From the NCBI RefSeq assembly GCF_010731795.1, contig NZ_AP022591.1, forward strand, positions 496,001 through 560,000: a stretch of 64,000 nucleotides of DNA, in the 5' to 3' direction. Shown one piece after another: positions 17,540-27,254 of this stretch (positions are counted from its first letter, which is position 1; each line of letters opens with the position of its first letter). Made by a program: the position numbers and the translations under genes. A model generated the notes under the pieces. The model was not told where the DNA came from, ran no database searches, and saw only the letters and a program-made list of their open reading frames with translations. This stretch comes from Mycolicibacterium celeriflavum. GTDB lineage: Bacteria > Actinomycetota > Actinomycetes > Mycobacteriales > Mycobacteriaceae.

Positions 17540-17800
17540 TCAGCGCCGCTGGTCGCTGACCCGGTCAGACACCGGCCGTCGCGGTCGGGGCCTCGGCCGA
17601 CCCGCAGCGACGGGCCGCTGCGCGGTGGCCTTGCCGATCACGCCTTCGGCCGTGAGACGCTCCAAGGTGTCTGTGCTGTCCAGCGCGGTCAGTCGCGCGA
17701 TCGGAATCCCACGGTCGGTGACGACGACCAAACCACCAGCCCGAGCTCGATCGAGCCAATCGCTGAGGTGCGCGCGCAACTCGCTCACGGATACATCCAC
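17540..17800 (-). CDS. vapB: VapB-type antitoxin (Phd/YefM-like N-terminus)
   Basis: 86 aa from the GTG at 17800, which starts VDVSVSELRAHLSDWLDRA, the usual beginning of this antitoxin family. The N-terminal part is the DNA-binding Phd/YefM-type fold with VVVTDRGIPIARL. The Arg/Pro-rich C-terminal tail (PRPRPRRPV) would wrap the toxin. The longer reading frame upstream lacks this family's start and crosses the putative operator. It is co-transcribed with vapC and should repress its own promoter, probably through the TGTACA elements upstream. Confidence 0.85.
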   Translation of the reverse strand: MDVSVSELRAHLSDWLDRARAGGLVVVTDRGIPIARLTALDSTDTLERLTAEGVIGKATAQRPVAAGRPRPRPRRPVSDRVSDQRR

Positions 17801-17809
17801 ACCCTGAAC

Positions 17810-17838
17810 TGTACACTCATTGAACCGTGATTTGTACA
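17810..17838 (-). promoter_or_regulatory. Putative vapBC operator: paired TGTACA elements
   Basis: Two copies of the palindrome TGTACA, at 17810-17815 and 17833-17838, lie just upstream of the vapB start. They are spaced 23 bp apart, about two helical turns. Autoregulation by VapB at such paired sites is usual for the family; binding here is inferred. Confidence 0.4.
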
Positions 17839-18250
17839 TGTCACTACTGAGTGCGGCAACCACGACCTGAGAGATTTACCTGCGCAAGCCGGAGGCGAGG
17901 TGGCAACGGGCCGCTACACGGATTCGTCCGCGGTGCTGGCGACGTCGGGACGGTCGATGTCATGGTGGCTGGTCGCCTTGCGTCCAAGCCGCATCCGAAC
18001 GTGTTGCGGCGGAAGGTGTTTGCGCGTCCCCGATGGGACTTCGTCGCAGCTGGCGTTCGTGGTCAGCTGCATGGCGACGGCAGCGCCTCGGTGTCGGACG
18101 CCGGGTCTAGCTTGCAGCAACGAGCTTTTGAACTCTGCTTGAGATGCTGTGTGCGGTGACTGCTGGCGATCGCCTTCATTGGCGTCTGTCGCCAGCGACC
18201 CGATTCAACAACTCTTCCAGTAGTAACCAGTTGGCCAGCTCGACGCTCGC
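17839..18250. other. Non-coding stretch between vapBC and the dead mmpS
   Basis: About 410 bp. ORFs on the + strand (17851-18159 and 17900-18142) have no ribosome binding site and no recognisable domain, and read like out-of-frame GC-rich sequence. I see no RNA gene or repeat. It is probably decayed DNA downstream of the former mmpS. Confidence 0.4.
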
Positions 18251-18620
18251 TCATGCGGTCTTGTCCTGACAGAAGATGTATCCGTTCACGTTGGTGGTGA
18301 ACCTTTCGTCGGTGACTACACCGTTGACGGTGATGCGGCAACCGATGGTGGTTCCGTCGCCTTACGCGCGCAGGTCGGCGAAGAGCGTCGGGTCAGCGGT
18401 GGTCAAGGTGCGCGACCACGGCAGTGGCATATCGTCGACGCGCTAGGGTTGGGCGTCTTCGTCGAGGTAGTTGATGGTGGCCACGGAGGTCTCGACACGA
18501 TGTTGTTGGACCCGAAGATGCCGTGCAGTCGGTAGGTGCTGAAGCCGACCACCGCGACGACGATCACGGTCACGATGGCCGTCCACCGTCGCCTTACTAC
18601 ATTGCCGACCGAAAAACCGC
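18251..18620 (-). pseudogene. mmpS-like gene, inactivated
   Basis: The reading frames carry clear MmpS sequence: an N-terminal membrane anchor (RRRWTAIVTVIVVAVVGFS), then GIFGSNN, then TSVATINYLDEDAQP, then LPWSRTLTTADPTLFADLRA, and GTTIGCRITVNGVVTDE. The gene ends NVNGYIFCQDKTA and TGA at 18251. It is broken by an internal deletion after GSNN, a TAG after DEDAQP and a TAA after FADLRA. MmpS proteins are periplasmic-facing partners of MmpL transporters. No mmpL follows, so this is the remains of an mmpS-mmpL pair. It is divergent from a TetR gene, the usual arrangement. Confidence 0.85.
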
Positions 18621-18703
18621 TCACCTGAAAGCCTTTCGATGTCCGGTGGACACGATCAGGTCCTGAGGCACGGATCGAGAGCAGCCGAGTGGCCCTTTGT
18701 GAA

Positions 18704-18718
18704 ACGGTATGGTACCGT
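18704..18718. promoter_or_regulatory. Inverted repeat, probable TetR operator
   Basis: ACGGTA-TGG-TACCGT is a perfect 6-bp inverted repeat with a 3-bp centre. It sits in the divergent space between the TetR gene (start 18797) and the mmpS pseudogene. The position and symmetry are those expected for the regulator's own operator. With mmpS dead, only autoregulation would remain. Confidence 0.55.
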
Positions 18719-18796
18719 ACTGCCCAGCGCAACCGCCGAAGCGGAGCCCCTGCGCGGAGTTCGCAGGCGGAAAGCGGCAATGAGAGATGACTTGAG

Positions 18797-19414
18797 GTGT
18801 GCGTGGTCTCCGATCCGAGGAGCGATCCGCCTAGTGCGCCGTTGAAGTCGAGGCGGGCTGCGCGAGAAGCTCAATTGTTGACGATCACGTTGCAGCAGTT
18901 GCAACAACACGGCTATGACCGGCTGACCGTGGAAGCCGTGGCCACACAAGCGAAGGCCAGCAAGGCAACGCTGTATCGGCGGTGGCCGTCGAAGTCGGAT
19001 CTGGTGCTGGCGGCGTTCGTCGAAGGTACCCGGCTCGCCGCTGTGCCGCCGCGGACGGGCTCACTGCGGGACGACTTGTTGAGAGTAGGAGCTTCGGTGT
19101 GCCAGCAGGCGTGTGAGCACGCGAGCACCATGCGAGCCGTGCTGAACGAGATGTCGCACAACCCTGATCTCAGAAAGGCTATGCAGGACGAGTTCGTCCA
19201 TCAGCACAAGCTGGTGATCGATGAGGTCCTAGCTGAGGCCGTGCAGCGCGGCGAGATCGACGCCACGGCGATCAGCGATGAGATCTACGATCTGCTACCG
19301 GGATACCTGGTCTTCCGGGCTCTCGTTTCGGCGCGCCCGCCGACCCTGAAGTCGGTTCGCACTCTGGTAGACAAGGTGCTGCTGCCCAGCCTCGGACACC
19401 GCGGCTTGTCGTAG
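18797..19414 (+). CDS. TetR/AcrR-family repressor next to the dead mmpS
   Basis: About 205 aa from a GTG at 18797 (GTG 18803 is an alternative). The N-terminal helix-turn-helix is clear: DRLTVEAVATQAKASKATLY followed by RRWPSKSDLVLAAF. The C-terminal ligand domain starts at about residue 75 and is typical of regulators with a TetR_C_11-like fold. In mycobacteria such genes divergent from mmpS-mmpL repress the transporter and respond to drugs or lipids. Here its presumed target is a pseudogene, so it may be an orphan or act on the second mmpS-mmpL of the island. Confidence 0.9.
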   Translation: MCVVSDPRSDPPSAPLKSRRAAREAQLLTITLQQLQQHGYDRLTVEAVATQAKASKATLYRRWPSKSDLVLAAFVEGTRLAAVPPRTGSLRDDLLRVGASVCQQACEHASTMRAVLNEMSHNPDLRKAMQDEFVHQHKLVIDEVLAEAVQRGEIDATAISDEIYDLLPGYLVFRALVSARPPTLKSVRTLVDKVLLPSLGHRGLS

Positions 19415-19739
19415 CCCGATGGCCAATGAGCCTACTTGCACAACGTTTTCGATGACACAATGGGGTCACGCACCAGCCGAGTGTGGTTGCAGACCCGAAT
19501 ACCCGCGTGGAGATGCCGATCTCGACCGGAGCTGCATCCCCAAGCATAGCCATCCTTAAGGAAATAGGTTCGTCTTTGTCCAAGCCGGCTGGGCTCGTCG
19601 TGGGAAGGCGCAGATGACCCAGGGTAGAGCTGCCGGCATTGCAGATCCGTGTGCCGGCAGCCACCAAGACGGCGACGTCGAGCGGAATGTGGCGCTGGCT
19701 GCTTTGCACGTCGTCGACAGCCTGGTCCACCAGACCCGC

Positions 19740-19972
19740 GCCCGGCCCGGGTCGCCAGTCTCGTAGCCCAGGTGATGGGTCATCTCGGTCTGCAACGCCC
19801 GTTCCAGCACCGACTTGGTCGGCTCGTTGAGCAAACCATCCGCGCCGTCAATCGGAGTACCGGATTTCACCGCATCCTTGATCAACGAATCCAACGTCTC
19901 CGCCGAAAACGTCTCCGCCAAATGCCGAGCCGCCGACTTCTCCCCGCCCGCCGACCCTATGGCCTTGGTCAC
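19740..19972 (-). pseudogene. IS256-family transposase N-terminal fragment
   Basis: The frame begins MTKAIGSAGGEKSAARHLAE and continues LIKDAVKSGTPIDGADGLL and LERALQTEMTHHLGYETGD. This is the N-terminal region of mutator-type (IS256 family) transposases. After about 78 residues the frame departs from the family and no catalytic residues follow in place. Downstream to 19415 there is only unassignable sequence. It is a truncated remnant separate from the larger fragment to its right. Confidence 0.75.
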
Positions 19973-20051
19973 AAATCACTCCTTCTGTCCGCCCGAACGG
20001 CGGTCCGATGATGGACCACCCCGGACTTACACAGATGGAATGACACGCCCA

Positions 20052-21000
20052 TCAGGTTGGCCAGGGTGCGATGCTGATGCAGCTGGTCTCACCGGGAAAT
20101 CGGCCGATAACCTTTGCGCGGCGACGGGTTTCGCCGAAGGTGCGTTCGATGAAGTTCGAATGCCGGATGCGGTGATGATGCTCGGTCGGAAACCGCAGAT
20201 AAGCGGTCAGGCCCTCGCGGTCGGTGCTCAGGATCTTCATCGCCGCCGGGTAGATGGCGACGTAACGGTCGGCGAACGCGATCAGGCGGGCAGCGGACAC
20301 GTCAAGCCCCGGTCGCGCAGATCGGTCAGGAAATCAGCCCAGGCGTCGGTCGACTCCCCGGTGCCGGGGGCCAGGCCCACGAAGACGGGCTTGCCATCGG
20401 TGGTGATCCCCCAGGCGGCCAGAACCGGCTCGGCCGGCGAGCCCGGATGCATCCGGAAGAACGAGGCATCCAGGAACAGGTAGTCCAGCATGACATCATC
20501 GAGGCGTCGGGCCGCCCAGCTGTCGTATTCGGTCTTAATGGCTTGACATACTTGCGACACAGTCGATTTCGAGATCGCGGCCTGATCACCGAGTGCATCG
20601 GCCAGGGTTGCCTCGACGTCGCGTACCGACAGCCCACGCACGAATGAGGCGATCACCAGCGACTCCAACGCGTTGGTCTTGGTGACGTTCTTGCCGAACA
20701 GCCGCGAGGCGGACGCAGCGGTCGTGCCGCGCAGCTTGGGACGCTCCAAGGTGACCGGGCCGGCCATGGTCTTGGCCGTCACCGGCCGATAGCCGTTACG
20801 CGACCCAGACTGCGCATCCGGTGTCGCTGCGCTGCGCTGCGCTGGTAGCGGTCACGGCCGAGGAACTCGGTCACCTCGGCCTCCAACGCGGCCTGCATCA
20901 AAAACTGTGCCCCCAGGCGGGCCACCTCCTCCAGGATCTCGTGCTACTCACGTTCAGAGGCGAACAGCTCGTCGATCTTGGCGCGGACACGGTCGATCGG
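20052..21000 (-). pseudogene. Decayed IS256-family transposase, second copy
   Basis: Read leftward, an N-terminal part (AKIDELFASERE, TAG, then HEILEEVARLGAQFLMQAAL) is followed by a frameshift after GRDRYQR. The central part (20282-20782) carries the first catalytic Asp region (YLFLDASFFRMHPG) and TESTDAWADFL-like sequence but breaks off at the point where the second Asp should come. The C-terminal part carries the catalytic Glu in NFIERTFGETRRR and is then cut short. A nonsense codon, a frameshift and an internal deletion make it inactive. No clear terminal inverted repeats were found by eye. Confidence 0.85.
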
Positions 21001-21427
21001 CAATACTCGTGCCGGCACGGGCGTAGGTCGTTTCTTCGATGACTTGGTAGGTCTCGAAGCAGAACCCACGCCCGGCCCCATTTACACCGGTTTCAGGACA
21101 CGACCGGGGTACTTCAACTGAACCTGTCAGCGCCAACGAGGAGCGACTCACTCGGGCGGCATAAGCGGCCTGACGCCGTATCCATCGAACGGGTCGAGCC
21201 CACGGAAGGTCGAACTCCGTCGGGATCGACGGTGCCTTCGCCGCGGTGTGTGAGCTCACCGACGCCGACGACAACCGGAGTACGTGCTGGGATGGCCAAT
21301 AGTCAGGTCACGCTCATCGTCGACGCCTGCTATGCGACATGACTGCGATATTGTCACATCTGGCTTCCATGGGACAACCGCCGGTATTCGACAGAGCGAG
21401 TCGGTTTGGCACGGCATACTTGCACCC
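21001..21427. other. Intergenic space between IS debris and the second TetR gene
   Basis: About 430 bp. Short overlapping ORFs on both strands have no family resemblance. The last 100 bp should contain the promoter of the TetR gene at 21428, but I could not assign -35/-10 boxes with confidence. Confidence 0.35.
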
Positions 21428-22075
21428 GTGACGAAAAAATCGTTGCGATGGGGCGACGCGACTTCTGCACCAAGCCGCGATATGGCCCGCGACCGCCTAC
21501 TCGATGCCGCCGAAACGTGCCTGCAGAGCAGGGGGCTGTCAGGTACCACGATGGAGGACATCGCCAGACAGGCGGGCGTATCGCGCGCCACGGTCTATCG
21601 CTACTTCCCGAGTCGGGAATCCGTCGTATCCGGTGTCATCGTGCGCGCAGCGGAACGCTACCTGCACCGCATCAGCGGGCGGATCTCGGCGCACACCGAC
21701 TTGGGCTCTGCGATATTGGACTTCGTCGCAGCCACGGTGCGCGCGGCCCGCCGCGAACCGATAATCGGAATACTGTTCGGCAGCGACGATGAACTGGCCG
21801 GCGTAGGGCTGGCCAAGGGAACATCGGTGGCGCTGTTCGAACTCGTCGCCGAGTTCCTGCGACCCGTGTTCGCCGCCCACTGGGACCAACTCGAAGCCGG
21901 CATGTCGGTCGATGACGCCGCCGAATGGATCCTGCGCACGATTCTGAGCTTGCTGTCGGTTCGCGGCCCCCGGCACCGCAGCCCCGAAGGCCTCGACGCG
22001 TTTTTGCGCCGATTCCTGCTTCCCGCTCTACTGGCCGACACCCAGCGTTGCGTCACTGCGACAATTGCGGAGTAG
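21428..22075 (+). CDS. TetR-family regulator of the thioesterase/hydrolase cluster
   Basis: 215 aa from a GTG at 21428 (VTKKSLRWGDATS); an in-frame extension to 21284 exists but looks non-coding. The HTH is GTTMEDIARQAGVSRATVY followed by RYFPSRESVVSGVI (residues about 38-72). The C-terminal half is helical and would bind a small effector. It is followed in the same direction by a hotdog thioesterase (48-bp gap) and an alpha/beta hydrolase. The regulator therefore probably controls this operon and perhaps the mmpS-mmpL pair further on (inference from neighbourhood). Confidence 0.88.
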   Translation: MTKKSLRWGDATSAPSRDMARDRLLDAAETCLQSRGLSGTTMEDIARQAGVSRATVYRYFPSRESVVSGVIVRAAERYLHRISGRISAHTDLGSAILDFVAATVRAARREPIIGILFGSDDELAGVGLAKGTSVALFELVAEFLRPVFAAHWDQLEAGMSVDDAAEWILRTILSLLSVRGPRHRSPEGLDAFLRRFLLPALLADTQRCVTATIAE

Positions 22076-22123
22076 TGTCTCAACCATGGCATCGGTACCG
22101 GTGAGCGAAACGAGGCGCTGACC

Positions 22124-22564
22124 ATGGACTTCCCGCACTTCAACCAGGACATTGCCGAGGAGCTCCAACACGCGGCGGGAACCTCGGGAGGGCTGTCCAA
22201 GTACCTGGATTTCCGCCACACCGAGTTCTCCGCCGGGCGGCTGGTGGTGGAAATGGATGCCCGGGCCGATTTGTTGACTCCCTTCGGCACCCTGCATGGC
22301 GGATGCCTGTCAGCGATGGTCGACCACTGCTTGGGCGTGGTGTTCTATCCGGTGATTCCTCCTGGATCATGGGTCGCCACAACCGAATTCAAACTGAACC
22401 TGCTGCAGCCCGTGTCCAGCGGAGTATGCGTTGCCGTCACCGAGATCATCGCGCTGGGTAAGCGCAGCGGCGTCGCCAGGATCGACATCACCAACGCCGG
22501 GCGCGCGGTGTGCGCCGCGCAGGGAACAGTGACCGTCGTCGGCCAGAGGGCAGGCACCTCGTGA
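22124..22564 (+). CDS. PaaI-like hotdog thioesterase
   Basis: A 146-aa hotdog-fold protein. The family core is visible as FGTLHGGCLSAMVDHCLGVV (about residues 50-69), where the HGG...D pattern carries the catalytic acid. It is followed by TEFKLNLLQPV and a final beta strand CAAQGTVTVV. PaaI/YbgC-type enzymes hydrolyse acyl-CoA or aryl-CoA thioesters in the cytoplasm. The length fits a single-domain enzyme. It is co-directional with the TetR gene and the hydrolase. With a lipid exporter nearby, a role in acyl-chain release is plausible but unproven. Confidence 0.85.
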   Translation: MDFPHFNQDIAEELQHAAGTSGGLSKYLDFRHTEFSAGRLVVEMDARADLLTPFGTLHGGCLSAMVDHCLGVVFYPVIPPGSWVATTEFKLNLLQPVSSGVCVAVTEIIALGKRSGVARIDITNAGRAVCAAQGTVTVVGQRAGTS

Positions 22565-22616
22565 TCAGCGCGCGAAACGAGAGTGCCGTCCGACGTGACC
22601 GTCGAGGCCACACCAA

Positions 22617-23516
22617 ATGACCTCTACCTTCGAGCGCGTCCGCACCGAAGACGGAACCGCCCTTGCAGCCGATATCTACCGACACAAAACCGCCCGTGCA
22701 GTTGTCATACTGCTGCACGGTGGTGGGCAAAACCGCCACGCCTGGGCGACCACGGCGCGCCGCTTACACGCGCGCGGGTATACCGTCGTCGCCTATGACG
22801 CGCGCGGTCACGGCGACAGCGAGTGGGACCCTGATGGTCGATACGATCTCGACCGACTCGCATCCGACCTGCTAGCCGTTCGCAGACATGTCAGCGATGG
22901 CCGCCCGCCGGCTGTCGTTGGCGCATCCTTGGGCGGCATGACCGTGTTGGGAACGCATTTGGTGGCGCCCGCCGATCTGTGGGGCGCCGTCGTCCTGGTC
23001 GACATCACTCCGCGAATGGAGTTTCACGGAGCACGCCGCGTCGTGTCTTTCATGGCCGCCCATCCCGACGGATTCAAAACGCTCGACGCCGCCGCGGACG
23101 TCATCGCCGAGTACAACCGCCATCGCGCCCGTCCCAAAAACCTGGACGGGCTTCGCAAAGTCTTGCGTCAGCGCGATGACGGTCGGTGGATCTGGCGATG
23201 GGATCCGGCCTTCATAACCTCCAACTTGGAGTTCCTGCGGGGTGACCGCGCGGTCGGCGCCGAACAGTTCGGCGCCATCAGCGAACTGCTCATCGAAGGG
23301 GCCCGCCGCGTGCAAGCGCCAACGCTTGTGGTCCGCGGCGTCCACTCGGATGTGACATCGCAGCAGTCGGTCGAGGAGTTCCTCGAAGTCGTACCGCACG
23401 CCCAGGCGGCGGACGTTTCCGGCGCGGGCCACATGGTTGCGGGCGATGACAACGACGCCTTCACCGCGGCGGTCGCCGAATTTCTCGACCGCACGATAAG
23501 CAATTCGGCGGATTGA
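22617..23516 (+). CDS. Alpha/beta-fold hydrolase
   Basis: A 299-aa cytosolic alpha/beta hydrolase. The oxyanion region is LLHGGGQNRHAW (about residue 33), the nucleophile elbow is VVGASLGGM (Ser about 103), a late Asp lies in VRGVHSDVTSQQS, and the catalytic His is in GAGHMVAGDDND (about 279). These are the expected order and spacing. The substrate is unknown; esters, epoxides or thioesters are all possible in this family. The gene starts 52 bp after the thioesterase stop and completes the TetR-thioesterase-hydrolase run. Confidence 0.88.
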   Translation: MTSTFERVRTEDGTALAADIYRHKTARAVVILLHGGGQNRHAWATTARRLHARGYTVVAYDARGHGDSEWDPDGRYDLDRLASDLLAVRRHVSDGRPPAVVGASLGGMTVLGTHLVAPADLWGAVVLVDITPRMEFHGARRVVSFMAAHPDGFKTLDAAADVIAEYNRHRARPKNLDGLRKVLRQRDDGRWIWRWDPAFITSNLEFLRGDRAVGAEQFGAISELLIEGARRVQAPTLVVRGVHSDVTSQQSVEEFLEVVPHAQAADVSGAGHMVAGDDNDAFTAAVAEFLDRTISNSAD

Positions 23517-23952
23517 CCTGAACGTAGATGATGGAGGCCGGTCACATGAGGGTGTTCCGCAAGCGAGCGCTGGACGGCGGGGGCCGCTTGCTGCACGAAT
23601 CGCCGAGCCACCCCAACGGCACACTTCTGCTCAATGTCTGGGCTGAAGTGCTGGTTCTTACAATTTGTGCGGCCGGCGACTTCCTGCACAGAGCGACGAA
23701 ATCCTCGGATCCGAGAGGGCAATCATTTGACCTGACCGTGAGCAAACTCGCGGGGCATCGGGAACGCCTCCGTGCTGCGCGCCGCGTCCTGTGCACCGTC
23801 GGACGTGGTTCGTTGTCGGACTGGAACGGGTTGCGGTGAGTGTTTGTCATAGCGGATTGACCCCATCCACTTCACCCGTTTAGGTTGGCTATCTAAATGT
23901 AAATGGTTCAGTGCTCCCTTCACTTCCGGCCCGCAAGAAAGCAGGTGTTGGC
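23517..23952. other. Intergenic region upstream of the intact mmpS-mmpL pair
   Basis: About 435 bp with no supported gene; the ORF at 23528-23839 lacks domain character. Close to mmpS lies TTTAG-gttggctat-CTAAA, a 5-bp inverted repeat at about 23879-23897 in A+T-rich sequence, which could be part of a promoter or operator. This is a weak call. Confidence 0.35.
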
Positions 23953-24378
23953 GTGATCACCGTGGTTAAGCGCGTGTGGCTACCCGTGCTGATCGTGGTG
24001 GCGTTGGCGATCGGCTTCGTCAGTATTTCCTACTTGCGGTCGGTCTTCGGATCGAATGGGGCCGTGGTCACGCCGGTGGGCTCGGACACCGCGGAGGATT
24101 TCAACCCCACGGTCGTCACCTACGAGGTGTTCGGCACCGGCAGCTTCGCAGTTATCAACTACACGGACCTGGACGGGTTGCCGCAACGCACGGGGCAGGT
24201 CAGTTTGCCCTGGACACTGACCCTCGAGACCACCATCCCTTCGGTCAGGCCGGATCTCCTTGCACAGGGCAACGGCCAGTTCATCGGTTGCCGGGTCACC
24301 GTCGACGGCGAAGTGGAGGACGAAAGGACCGCTGAGGGCGTGAACGCGGCTACTTACTGCTTGGTGAAGGCGGCATGA
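23953..24378 (+). CDS. MmpS-family accessory lipoprotein-like membrane protein
   Basis: 141 aa from the GTG at 23953 ([20 protein letters not shown]); a GTG at 23911 in the same frame would add 14 residues. One N-terminal transmembrane helix is followed by an extracytoplasmic beta-rich domain with the MmpS hallmarks [34 protein letters not shown] and [11 protein letters not shown]. MmpS proteins partner MmpL transporters in export of lipids or siderophores. The stop overlaps the mmpL start by 4 bp (ATGA), a typical operon. An inactivated relative lies 5.7 kb upstream in the island. Confidence 0.92.
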   Translation: MITVVKRVWLPVLIVVALAIGFVSISYLRSVFGSNGAVVTPVGSDTAEDFNPTVVTYEVFGTGSFAVINYTDLDGLPQRTGQVSLPWTLTLETTIPSVRPDLLAQGNGQFIGCRVTVDGEVEDERTAEGVNAATYCLVKAA

Positions 24379-27254
24379 CGACTCACATCGACGACACGTT
24401 AACCGACGACCTTCCTCCTGCGCATAAACTGCATCGGTCGCGGCTGGCACGGTTTATCCGGACCTTCGCCATTCCCATCGTCCTGGCGTGGATTGCGATC
24501 GTCGCCATCCTGAACGTCTCCGTGCCGCAGCTCGAAGACGTCGGCGAGATGCGCGCGGTCTCGATGAGCCCCGATGACGCGCCCGCCCTCATCGCCACCA
24601 AGCGTGTCGGCGCCGTCTTTGAGGAGTACACCACCAGCAGCTCGGTGATGATCGTGCTCGAGGGTGACGAACCCCTGGGCGCCGACGCGCACACGTTCTA
24701 CGACGAAATTGTGCGCCAGTTACGCGCCGACGCCGCCCACGTTCAGCACGTCCAGGACTTCTGGGGCGATCCTTTGACCTCGTCAGGCGCCCAGAGCATG
24801 GATGGCAAGGCTGCCTACGTGCAGGTCTACATTGCCGGTGACCAAGGCGAGTCACTGGCCAACGAGTCGGTCCAGGCGGTGCGCGACATCATCGCCGGAA
24901 TCGAGCCGCCCGCCGGTGTGCAGGCCTACGTGACCGGGCCTGCGGCGTCGACGGCGGATCAGCGCGCCGTCGGCGACGCCAGCATGCGGACGATCGAGGC
25001 TCTGACGTTCGCCGTCATCATCACCATGTTGCTGCTGGTCTATCGCTCGATCGTCACGATGGTGATCACGATAGGGATGGTGGTCATCGGACTGCTCTCC
25101 GCGCGGGGGAGCGTCGCGTTCCTCGGCTATCACGAGGTCTTCGGGCTCACGACGTTCGCCACCAACTTGCTGGTGACGCTGTCAATCGCCGCCGCCACCG
25201 ACTACGCCATCTTCCTCATTGGGCGATATCAGGAGGCGAGAAGGGCAGGTGAGGATCGAGAGTCGGCCTACTACACCATGTTTCACGGCACCGCGCACGT
25301 GGTGCTGGCATCGGGCTTGACGATAGCGGGCGCGGCGGCGTGCCTGCACTTCACCCGCCTGCCGTACTTCAACACCATGGGCTTCCCGTTGTCCATCGGC
25401 ATGGTGGTCGTGGTGGCCGCTGCGCTGACGCTGGGTCCAGCGGTGATCTCGATCCTGACGCGTTTCGGGCGAGTCCTGGAGCCCAAGGGCATGAAGCGGG
25501 CCCGTGGGTGGCGGCGCATCGGAGCGGCCACGGTGCGTTGGCCTGGCGCGGTGCTCGTCATGGCGGTGGTTTTGGCTTTGGTGGGCCTTTTGACGCTGCC
25601 CGGCTACCACACCACGTATAACGACCGCATCTTCCAGCCCCCCGACGTGCCGGCCAACGTCGGCTACGCGGCCGCCAATCGGCATTTCTCAGAGGCCAAG
25701 ATGAATCCCGAACTGGTCATGGTGGAGGCCGATCACGACCTACGCAACCCCGCCGACTTCCTGGTGATCGACAAGATCGCCAAGGCGATGGCCCGTGTGC
25801 ACGGGATCGCCCAGGTGCAGGCGATCACGCGGCCCGACGGCAAGCCGATCGAGCACGCGTCGCTCCCCTACGTCGTCAGCCAGAGCGGCACGGGCCAGAT
25901 CATGAGCAACGATTACCAGCAGAAGGTGCTCGAGAACACGCTCAAGCAGGCCGACGACCTGCAGGTCAGCATCGATGCGATGAAGCGGATGCACAGTCTC
26001 ACTTTGCAGATGGCCGACGTTTCGCGGCGAATGGCCGACAAGATGAGGACGACCTCCGAGCACACCAGCGACGTTCGCGACCATCTGGCCGATTTCGACG
26101 ACTTCTTCCGGCCGATCCGCAACTACTTCTACTGGGAGCCGCACTGCTACGACATCCCGGTCTGCTGGGCGTTGCGGTCGATCTTCGACAGCCTCGACGG
26201 CATCAACACGTTGTCCGACGACTTCCAGGACCTGGTGCCCGACGTCGAAGAGTTGGCGACTTTGACGCCACAGCTGGCCGCCTTGTTGCCTGCGCAGATC
26301 CAGACGCTGCAGAACCAGAAGCAGCTGCTGCTCAACCAGTACCAGGCGCAGAAAGCGCAGCAGGATCACACCATGGCGGCGCAGGAGAACGCCACCGCGA
26401 TGGGCGAGGCGTTCGACGTCGCCATGATCGACGACACCTTCTACCTGCCGCCCGAGGCATTCGAGACGGCGGACTTCCAGCGCGGCATCAAACTGTTCCT
26501 CTCGCCAGACGGTCACGCCGTCCGGTTCACGGTGTTCCACCAGGGCGACCCATTGAGCGAGGAGGGCACCTCGCACATTGAACCGTTGCGGGTCGCCGCC
26601 GTCGATGCCATCAAGGGCACGCCGTTGGAAGGTTCGACGGTCTACGTCGGTGGCAGCGCCGCCACCTATAAGGACATGCAACAGGGCGCGGACTACGATC
26701 TGCTCATCGCGGCGGTCGCCTCGCTGATCCTCATCTTCCTCATCATGGTCGTGCTCACCCGGGCAATCGTCGCCGCAGCAGTCATCGTCGGCACCGTGGT
26801 GCTGAGTCTTGGTGCGTCGTTCGGCCTTTCGGTTCTGCTCTGGCAGCACCTCATCGGGATTCCGCTGCACTGGATGGTGCTGCCGATGGCGGTCATCGTC
26901 CTGCTCGCCGTCGGCGCGGACTACAACCTGCTTTTGGTCTCGCGGATGAAGGAGGAGATCTACGCCGGCCTGAACACCGGCATCATCCGGTCGATGGCGG
27001 GCAGCGGATCGGTGGTCACTGCGGCCGGCATGGTGTTCGCATTCACGATGATCTCCATGGCGGTCAGCAATCTGACCGTCATCGGACAGGTCGGTACCAC
27101 CATCGGTCTGGGCCTCCTGTTCGACACGTTCGTGGTGCGCTCACTCATGACGCCATCGCTGGCGGCCCTGTTCGGAAAGTGGTTCTGGTGGCCCATGCAC
27201 GTTCGCCAGCGTCCTCGGGCGCGGCCGTGGCCTACACTTCGATCCCCCCAATAG
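24375..27254 (+). CDS. MmpL-family RND transporter
   Basis: A 959-aa membrane protein of the MmpL/RND superfamily. It has an N-terminal helix ([16 protein letters not shown]), a first periplasmic domain, and a five-helix bundle with [20 protein letters not shown] carrying the Asp-Tyr pair used for proton relay. A second, large periplasmic part has a coiled-coil stretch (about residues 520-680). The second bundle contains [17 protein letters not shown]. All parts of the fold are present. It should export a lipid or lipid-like cargo across the inner membrane with its MmpS partner; the substrate is unknown. Its 3' end overlaps the truncated portal gene of the prophage by 23 bp on the opposite strand. 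Confidence 0.94.
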   Translation: MTTHIDDTLTDDLPPAHKLHRSRLARFIRTFAIPIVLAWIAIVAILNVSVPQLEDVGEMRAVSMSPDDAPALIATKRVGAVFEEYTTSSSVMIVLEGDEPLGADAHTFYDEIVRQLRADAAHVQHVQDFWGDPLTSSGAQSMDGKAAYVQVYIAGDQGESLANESVQAVRDIIAGIEPPAGVQAYVTGPAASTADQRAVGDASMRTIEALTFAVIITMLLLVYRSIVTMVITIGMVVIGLLSARGSVAFLGYHEVFGLTTFATNLLVTLSIAAATDYAIFLIGRYQEARRAGEDRESAYYTMFHGTAHVVLASGLTIAGAAACLHFTRLPYFNTMGFPLSIGMVVVVAAALTLGPAVISILTRFGRVLEPKGMKRARGWRRIGAATVRWPGAVLVMAVVLALVGLLTLPGYHTTYNDRIFQPPDVPANVGYAAANRHFSEAKMNPELVMVEADHDLRNPADFLVIDKIAKAMARVHGIAQVQAITRPDGKPIEHASLPYVVSQSGTGQIMSNDYQQKVLENTLKQADDLQVSIDAMKRMHSLTLQMADVSRRMADKMRTTSEHTSDVRDHLADFDDFFRPIRNYFYWEPHCYDIPVCWALRSIFDSLDGINTLSDDFQDLVPDVEELATLTPQLAALLPAQIQTLQNQKQLLLNQYQAQKAQQDHTMAAQENATAMGEAFDVAMIDDTFYLPPEAFETADFQRGIKLFLSPDGHAVRFTVFHQGDPLSEEGTSHIEPLRVAAVDAIKGTPLEGSTVYVGGSAATYKDMQQGADYDLLIAAVASLILIFLIMVVLTRAIVAAAVIVGTVVLSLGASFGLSVLLWQHLIGIPLHWMVLPMAVIVLLAVGADYNLLLVSRMKEEIYAGLNTGIIRSMAGSGSVVTAAGMVFAFTMISMAVSNLTVIGQVGTTIGLGLLFDTFVVRSLMTPSLAALFGKWFWWPMHVRQRPRARPWPTLRSPQ

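Noticed and set aside
17851..18159. Overlapping + strand ORFs downstream of vapB
   Set aside because: No ribosome binding site and no domain-like sequence; they look like open frames in decayed DNA.
23528..23839. 103-codon ORF between the hydrolase and mmpS
   Set aside because: No homology-like features; an equally long frame lies on the other strand, typical of chance GC-rich frames.
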